Below the pieces are notes generated by a model. That model worked only from the letters and a program-made list of their open reading frames with translations, was not told the DNA's origin and did not search any database. A program made the translations under genes and the position numbers. 10,102 nt of DNA from an uncultured Brevinema sp. (GTDB lineage Bacteria > Spirochaetota > Brevinematia > Brevinematales > Brevinemataceae): NCBI GenBank assembly GCA_947040475.1, contig CAMRBT010000044.1:1-10102 (forward strand), written 5' to 3'. Shown piece after piece: positions 6,898-10,102 of the stretch (positions are counted from its first letter, which is position 1; each line of letters opens with the position of its first letter).

Positions 6898-7776
6898 ATG
6901 AAACAAACACTCTTTGCCACCGTTAATGGTCAACAGATATTAGGGGAAGCTATTTTAAATAGTAGAAAAAGGATTTTATCAGAACAACCTGAAAAGCCTG
7001 ATTTTGTTCAAGAACCTAATGAAAACAACAATTCTTTTCTCAATGCTGAAGCCTTACAAAAACTAATAGATATGCATTCCTTGGTTGCTTTAGCAAAATT
7101 TGAAGGGATTACTATAGAAGATGAAGAAATTTCCGATACTATATATAAACTAAGATCGTCTTATGAAGATGAAATAGAGTGGGATTTATCACTAGAAGAA
7201 TTAGGAATCGACGACAAAAATATCAGACAGATTTTTTATTTTGACCTCATGGTTGATAGATTAATCAATTCTCATCTTCAACATTTTGAAGATCCTAATG
7301 ATGATAGTGCCGAAGAGTTTTATTATCAAAATCAAGAATCAATGAAGATACCTGATTCTTATACCTTTATAGAAATAGAAGCCCCTAATGCTGATCGTTT
7401 AAAATTAGCTGCTACTATTTTATCTCAAAATGATACCGCATCTATTGTAAAAGAAGCTGAAAAATATGCTTTACCTGTTACAGTAAATGAAGAAATACCA
7501 AAAAACAAATTACCTGAGCCCCTTCAGGAAATGTTGACAGATCTCGAAGAAAATAAAATTGGCACCATCCCCTCAGAGGATGATACCATCGTTCTTATTA
7601 AACTTCTTAGAAAATATACAGGAGAGACCTTAACTTTAGAAAAGGCTTTACCAGGATTGGTAGAATATTTAAAATTCCAACAATATGCAAATGTTTTAGA
7701 TGATTTAACGATCACCGCCATAGACAAATGCGAGATTGTTTATCACAATACAGAATTGTTAAAAAAACTAACTTAA
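6898..7776 (+). CDS. parvulin-like (PpiC/SurA/NifM-type) protein, probably cytoplasmic
   Basis: A 292-residue protein whose ATG follows AAGGA (6887-6891) at 6 bases. It starts with FATVNGQQI (6-14), the usual opening of SurA-type chaperone regions. A helical N-terminal domain follows (LQKLIDMHSLVALAKFEGI, 53-71, then DEEISDTIYKL). The C-terminal part is parvulin-like (about 153-240), ending in LEENKIGTIPSEDDTIVLIKLL and KYTGETLT, with a terminal helix (EYLKFQQYANVLDDL). Parvulins catalyse cis-trans isomerisation of Xaa-Pro bonds. The first catalytic strand here (SYTFIEIEA) lacks the usual RHILV-type sequence with its His, so activity is doubtful and a chaperone role is more likely. There is no signal peptide, unlike SurA and PrsA; NifM is a cytoplasmic precedent. 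It is co-directional with the next gene, 34 bases away, and probably shares its transcript. Confidence 0.72.
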   Translation: MKQTLFATVNGQQILGEAILNSRKRILSEQPEKPDFVQEPNENNNSFLNAEALQKLIDMHSLVALAKFEGITIEDEEISDTIYKLRSSYEDEIEWDLSLEELGIDDKNIRQIFYFDLMVDRLINSHLQHFEDPNDDSAEEFYYQNQESMKIPDSYTFIEIEAPNADRLKLAATILSQNDTASIVKEAEKYALPVTVNEEIPKNKLPEPLQEMLTDLEENKIGTIPSEDDTIVLIKLLRKYTGETLTLEKALPGLVEYLKFQQYANVLDDLTITAIDKCEIVYHNTELLKKLT

Positions 7777-7810
7777 TATTTTTGGGGCAATAAAAATAAA
7801 TGAGGTATCC

Positions 7811-8257
7811 ATGATAGAACAGATTAATTTTTCTATTGTCATCATATTCGCAGGCGTTATTATGGGGAGCGTCCTTGTTCTTTTATTTGCAACACCAGGA
7901 GCATTAAAAGAATATAAACAAAAACTAGCTGCAGATAAAAGGCATAGCGGTGGTTCTGATGAAAGTAGTGCAGAATCAATTATTGATATAGGATTGACTG
8001 CTTATATGGAAGAACTATCCAGATGTTCTGATCTTAATAAGATTAAAAAATTAAAACAAAATATTTCTAAAACTATCTCTGAAACAGAGTTCAAAAGTAC
8101 CAGCCAAGTGCATTTACATAGAGCAGATTCCGTAAAAAAATGGTTAAAAACTTTTTCTATCGATCAACACATAAAAGATTTGAAAGTAACAAAAGTTTCT
8201 CAACAAATCGAATTTGATAAAAAGAAAAAAGATTTCAAACTAATGATTATAAAATAA
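7811..8257 (+). CDS. single-TM membrane-anchored protein, function unknown
   Basis: A 148-residue protein with no family I recognise. The ATG follows GAGG (7802-7805) at 5 bases. Residues about 7-28 form one TM segment (SIVIIFAGVIMGSVLVLLF). The 120-residue remainder is basic and helical, with a Ser-rich linker (46-56), a segment with regularly spaced Leu/Ile (KIKKLKQNI) and a very Lys-rich end. The charge pattern suggests N-out with a cytoplasmic tail. It lies 34 bases after the parvulin-like gene and before a strong terminator, so the two are probably a bicistronic unit. It may tether a partner to the membrane; that is inference. Confidence 0.75.
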   Translation: MIEQINFSIVIIFAGVIMGSVLVLLFATPGALKEYKQKLAADKRHSGGSDESSAESIIDIGLTAYMEELSRCSDLNKIKKLKQNISKTISETEFKSTSQVHLHRADSVKKWLKTFSIDQHIKDLKVTKVSQQIEFDKKKKDFKLMIIK

Positions 8258-8272
8258 GATAATATTTAAAAT

Positions 8273-8307
8273 AAAAAAACTCCTGTAAAATTACAGGAGT
8301 TTTTTTT
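8273..8307. terminator. bidirectional Rho-independent terminator
   Basis: CTCCTGTA (8280-8287) pairs with TACAGGAG (8292-8299) around a 4-base loop. The stem is extended by A7 (8273-8279) against T7 (8300-8306). On the plus strand it ends the transcript of the single-TM gene. On the minus strand the hairpin begins immediately after the tRNA-Leu 3' end and serves the tRNA transcript. Confidence 0.92.
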
Positions 8308-8390
8308 GCTCGGGGCGGGACTTGAACCCGCACACTCGAAAGAGCGAGGGATTTTAAGTCCCTTGTGTCTACCAGTTTCACCACCCGAGC
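8307..8390 (-). tRNA. tRNA-Leu (anticodon TAA)
   Basis: An 84-base class II tRNA. The acceptor strands GCTCGGG (8390-8384) and CCCGAGC (8314-8308) pair fully, with discriminator A at 8307. The anticodon stem AGGGA/TCCCT encloses the loop CTTAAAA with anticodon TAA (8356-8354), reading UUA. There is a long variable arm with a short CTC/GAG stem, and the T arm GCGGG-TTCAAGT-CCCGC is intact. The CCA end is not encoded. It follows tRNA-Cys after 29 bases and is probably co-transcribed with it. Confidence 0.96.
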
Positions 8391-8419
8391 GATAATCTGG
8401 TTTTTATTTCTATATAACT

Positions 8420-8490
8420 AGGGGATAGTCAGAATCGAACTGACGGTAGAGGATTTGCAGTCCCCGGCCTTACCACTTGGCTATATCCCC
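8420..8490 (-). tRNA. tRNA-Cys (anticodon GCA)
   Basis: A 71-base tRNA. The acceptor GGGGATA (8490-8484) pairs with TATCCCC (8427-8421), and the discriminator is T (U73, at 8420), the identity base usual for tRNA-Cys. The D stem GCC/GGC, the anticodon stem GGGGA/TCCTC with one wobble, the loop CTGCAAA with anticodon GCA (8458-8456), a 4-base variable loop and the T arm GTCAG/CTGAC are all present. CCA is not encoded. First gene of a two-tRNA transcript. Confidence 0.96.
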
Positions 8491-8504
8491 AGTAAGGATT
8501 AAAT

Positions 8505-8533
8505 ATGATAGCATATTTTTTCAACCTAGTCAA
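8505..8533 (-). promoter_or_regulatory. sigma-70 promoter of the tRNA-Cys/tRNA-Leu unit
   Basis: On the minus strand TTGACT (8533-8528) and TATCAT (8510-8505) are 17 bases apart, with a predicted start near 8498, eight bases before tRNA-Cys. This is the expected geometry for a stable-RNA promoter, and it means the tRNAs need not depend on readthrough from the upstream monooxygenase-like gene. Confidence 0.75.
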
Positions 8534-8538
8534 GTCTC

Positions 8539-8566
8539 TTTATAAAAATATAATGTTTTTTATAAA
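8539..8566 (-). repeat. AT-only inverted repeat at the end of the monooxygenase-like gene
   Basis: TTTATAAAAA (8539-8548) and TTTTTATAAA (8557-8566) are perfect 10-base arms with an 8-base spacer, overlapping the stop codon at 8562-8560. With no G-C pair the hairpin would be weak. It may be a poor terminator or simply AT-rich chance. No better terminator separates this gene from the tRNA promoter. Confidence 0.4.
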
Positions 8567-8865
8567 AATTTATCAAGTTCTAACTGCGTAAAACTTTCAA
8601 ACATCCGTCCCATTTGAGGCACATAAATTTTAAAATATTCAGAATCCATATGCACTTGTGCAGCAGCGTCATCTTTCCACAAACCTAAAAACATAAATTT
8701 ATTTTCTTCATTGGTATTTCTCATCACATGATAAAAGATATTTCCTTCTTCTTCTCTCACTTTAGTTACAAAATATTCCATAATAACAATAAATTCTTCT
8801 AAATATTCTGGTTCCATTGTTACAGAAACACTATAGCATTTTTCTTTGTATAAAGGTGGGGTCAT
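8560..8865 (-). CDS. antibiotic biosynthesis monooxygenase-fold (YgiN-like) protein
   Basis: A 101-residue protein of the ABM family (PF03992), dimeric ferredoxin-like alpha/beta proteins that include quinol monooxygenases such as YgiN, haem-degrading enzymes and LsrG. The ATG at 8865 is preferred, with GGAGG (8880-8876) 10 bases upstream. An in-frame ATG at 8883 would have that site inside its own coding sequence and nothing before it. The family pattern is clear: a first strand (CYSVSVTM), a helix (YLEEFIVIMEYFVTKVREEE), GNIFYHVMRNTNEENKF, then MFLGLWKDDAAAQVHMDS and EYFKIYVPQM. The length is typical. Substrate and reaction cannot be told, since the family has no fixed catalytic motif. It is transcribed divergently from the SPFH gene through overlapping promoters. 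Confidence 0.88.
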   Translation of the reverse strand: MTPPLYKEKCYSVSVTMEPEYLEEFIVIMEYFVTKVREEEGNIFYHVMRNTNEENKFMFLGLWKDDAAAQVHMDSEYFKIYVPQMGRMFESFTQLELDKFL

Positions 8866-8903
8866 CTCTTGTTTTCCTCCCATAAGATTTCATACTTATA
8901 TAA

Positions 8904-8932
8904 TTGACATTATAATATATTTATCATATAAT
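8904..8932 (+). promoter_or_regulatory. perfect-consensus sigma-70 promoter of the SPFH gene
   Basis: TTGACA (8904-8909), a 17-base spacer and TATAAT (8927-8932) match the sigma-70 consensus at all twelve positions with the optimal spacing. The predicted start is near 8939, giving a leader of about 44 bases. This implies strong, housekeeping-level expression unless repressed. Confidence 0.85.
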
Positions 8933-8936
8933 ACAA
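8909..8936 (-). promoter_or_regulatory. promoter of the monooxygenase-like gene
   Basis: On the minus strand TTGTAT (8936-8931) and a perfect TATAAT (8914-8909) are 16 bases apart, with a predicted start near 8902 and a leader of about 36 bases. Both boxes overlap boxes of the plus-strand promoter. The stretch 8884-8970 is almost pure A/T, so other -10-like matches exist and the choice is moderate in confidence. Confidence 0.5.
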
Positions 8937-8982
8937 TTATAATATAATATATATTATAATTCAATATTTAAGGATGTAAAAA

Positions 8983-9954
8983 ATGGCTACTCTTATTATC
9001 TTGCTCGTTTTTTTTATAGTAATGCTAATTTTATCTATAAAAATTGTTCAACAAGGACAAACTGTTCTTATTGAGCGTTTGGGAAAATTTCATACCCAAT
9101 TAGGCGCTGGTCTAAATTTTATTGTGCCTTTTTTAGATGCACCAAGAATGATTCGTTGGAGAATTCCTATTCGTCGTAATAACAAATATATGTACGTAGA
9201 ATCAAACACTCCTTTTATTGATCTTCGTGAAACTGTTTTTGATTTCCCAGAACAATCAGTTATCACTAAAGATAACGTAGGGATAAAAATTAATGCTGTT
9301 CTTTATTATCAAATTTTAGATGTTACTAAAGCTGTGTATGAGATCGTTGATCTTTCTCAAGCGATAGAAAAAATCACTCAAACAACATTAAGAAATCTTA
9401 TTGGTGAGTTAGAATTAGATCAAACTCTTTCTTCAAGAGATCTTATCAATAGCAAGCTTCAAGTAATCTTAGACGAAGCTACAGACAAATGGGGTGTTAA
9501 AATCAACAGAGTTGAGTTACAAGATATTTCACCACCTGTAGATATTCAAGCTGCCATGGAAAAACAAATGCGTGCTGAAAGAGAAAAACGAGAAACCATC
9601 CTCAGAGCTGAAGGTGAAAAACAAGCAGCTATTTTATTTGCTGAAGGTGAAAAACAAGCTCGTATCCGTGATGCTGAAGGTTTTAGAGAATCTGAAATCC
9701 TTAGAGCTCAAGGTTTTGCTGAAGCGAGAGAAAGAATCGCTAAAGCTGAATCCGAAAGTTTACGTCTTCTTTCAGAAAATCTTGGATCTCAAATGAATTC
9801 CTCAAGCTATTTAATTGCTCTAAAATATGTGGAAACATTAAAAGAGCTTGGATCTGCTGGAAACAAAACCATTATGATGCCTTACGAAGCATCAGCAATG
9901 ATGGGATCTTTAGCTTCTATCAAAGAAGTTTTATTTGACAAAGAAAACCAATAA
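8983..9954 (+). CDS. SPFH/band 7 (stomatin/QmcA-like) membrane protein
   Basis: A 323-residue protein; the ATG follows AAGGA (8970-8974) at 8 bases. The N-terminal TM segment (about 2-20) is followed by the band 7 opening (VQQGQTVLIERLGKF, 22-36), GLNFIVPFLD (43-52), a core with QSVITKDNVGIKI (91-103), a helical part with TTLRNLIGELELDQ (134-147), RVELQDISPP (176-185), and a long Glu/Ala/Arg coiled coil (about 190-262) that mediates oligomerisation. These proteins form large membrane cages that organise microdomains and often bind FtsH or NfeD partners. Between the APRMIRWR segment and the DLRETVFDFPEQ strand there is an extra stretch of roughly 18 residues (61-78) compared with the common QmcA layout as I recall it. 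No nfeD-like gene is adjacent within the window. The symbol qmcA is not assigned, because stomatin-type paralogues look alike. Confidence 0.95.
   Translation: MATLIILLVFFIVMLILSIKIVQQGQTVLIERLGKFHTQLGAGLNFIVPFLDAPRMIRWRIPIRRNNKYMYVESNTPFIDLRETVFDFPEQSVITKDNVGIKINAVLYYQILDVTKAVYEIVDLSQAIEKITQTTLRNLIGELELDQTLSSRDLINSKLQVILDEATDKWGVKINRVELQDISPPVDIQAAMEKQMRAEREKRETILRAEGEKQAAILFAEGEKQARIRDAEGFRESEILRAQGFAEARERIAKAESESLRLLSENLGSQMNSSSYLIALKYVETLKELGSAGNKTIMMPYEASAMMGSLASIKEVLFDKENQ
9607..9659 (+). repeat. 20-bp direct repeat in the SPFH coiled coil
   Basis: The 20-base block starting GCTGAAGGTG occurs identically at 9607-9626 and 9640-9659, a 33-base (11-codon) period. It encodes the repeated AEGEKQA in an 11-residue coiled-coil repeat. 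Identity at the nucleotide level, third positions included, suggests either a recent duplication or codon bias. Confidence 0.85.
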
Positions 9955-9970
9955 ACCCCTACACTAAATA

Positions 9971-10006
9971 AAAAAGCCCACTAAATATAGTGGGCTTTTA
10001 TTTTTT
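9971..10006 (+). terminator. Rho-independent terminator of the SPFH gene
   Basis: GCCCACTA (9976-9983) pairs perfectly with TAGTGGGC (9988-9995) around AATA, extended by A4/T4 and followed by a further T run (10001-10006). It lies 17 bases after the stop codon. Confidence 0.93.
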
Positions 10007-10077
10007 AAACACTATTATGCTAATTTTTATAATCATTTTTTAAATAATTCCGATAATCATTATAGGGAGATATTAAA

Positions 10078-10102
10078 ATGATTATATCACATAGTTTTAT
10101 TA
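10078..10102 (+). CDS. start of a gene cut by the window edge
   Basis: An ATG at 10078 follows AGGGAGA (10064-10070) at 7 bases and opens a frame without a stop to the window end (MIISHSFI). A TATAAT at 10028-10033 could be its -10 box; the -35 region is poor. Eight residues are too few to name a product. The neighbouring terminator makes it a separate unit from the SPFH gene. Confidence 0.45.

Noticed and set aside
8307..8490. tRNA genes as an integration site for a mobile element
   Set aside because: No integrase, direct repeat of a tRNA 3' end or composition change is seen nearby; the tRNAs are intact with their own promoter and terminator.
8866..8883. Six extra N-terminal codons for the monooxygenase-like gene
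   Set aside because: The upstream ATG has no Shine-Dalgarno site, and the GGAGG just after it is well explained as the site for the ATG at 8865.
9572..9796. A 74-codon Lys/Leu-rich open frame on the plus strand
   Set aside because: It lies inside the SPFH coiled-coil region in another frame; its composition is explained by the repeated Glu/Ala/Lys codons, and it has no ribosome binding site.

Overview
The window is an AT-rich (by eye about one third G+C), gene-dense bacterial chromosome segment with short intergenic gaps, clear Shine-Dalgarno sites, sigma-70-type promoters and strong hairpin/T-tract terminators. The taxon cannot be fixed from the sequence. The low G+C, a UPF0182 protein, a HAMP-PAS membrane protein and a secreted protein with an LPP20/FlgT-like C-terminal half make a low-G+C spirochaete-like bacterium a reasonable guess, but only a guess.

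Layout. (1) 191-814 (+): a small protein with amphipathic heptad repeats and one glycine-rich membrane hairpin, closed by a bidirectional terminator at 843-871. (2) 884-6790 (-): a tight six-gene operon, read right to left. It encodes a two-TM HAMP-PAS protein with no output domain, a UPF0182 membrane protein, a small TPR-like protein, a secreted protein, and a CHAT-domain (caspase-like) putative cysteine protease that retains a His-Cys pair. Together these are five identifiable genes in the order HAMP-PAS, UPF0182, TPR-like, secreted, CHAT; I count five, not six, coding regions on this strand. (3) 6809-6853: overlapping divergent promoters serving that operon and the plus-strand genes. (4) 6898-8257 (+): a parvulin-like protein without a signal peptide, and a 148-aa single-TM protein, closed by a terminator at 8273-8307. 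(5) 8307-8490 (-): tRNA-Cys(GCA) and tRNA-Leu(TAA) with their own promoter. (6) 8560-8865 (-): an antibiotic-biosynthesis-monooxygenase-fold protein. It is divergent from 8983-9954 (+), an SPFH/band 7 protein of the QmcA/stomatin type, and their promoters are interlocked. (7) 10078 to the window end (+): the start of another gene.

The most interesting part is the five-gene minus-strand operon (five CDS despite its length). It joins a membrane-anchored PAS module, a large membrane protein of unknown function with a big extracytoplasmic part, a helical-repeat adaptor-like protein, an exported protein and a CHAT protease-like protein, with the last two genes translationally coupled (TAATG). This is an arrangement expected of a signalling or envelope-surveillance module with a proteolytic effector. 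That function is inference; the domain calls and the gene order are read from the sequence.
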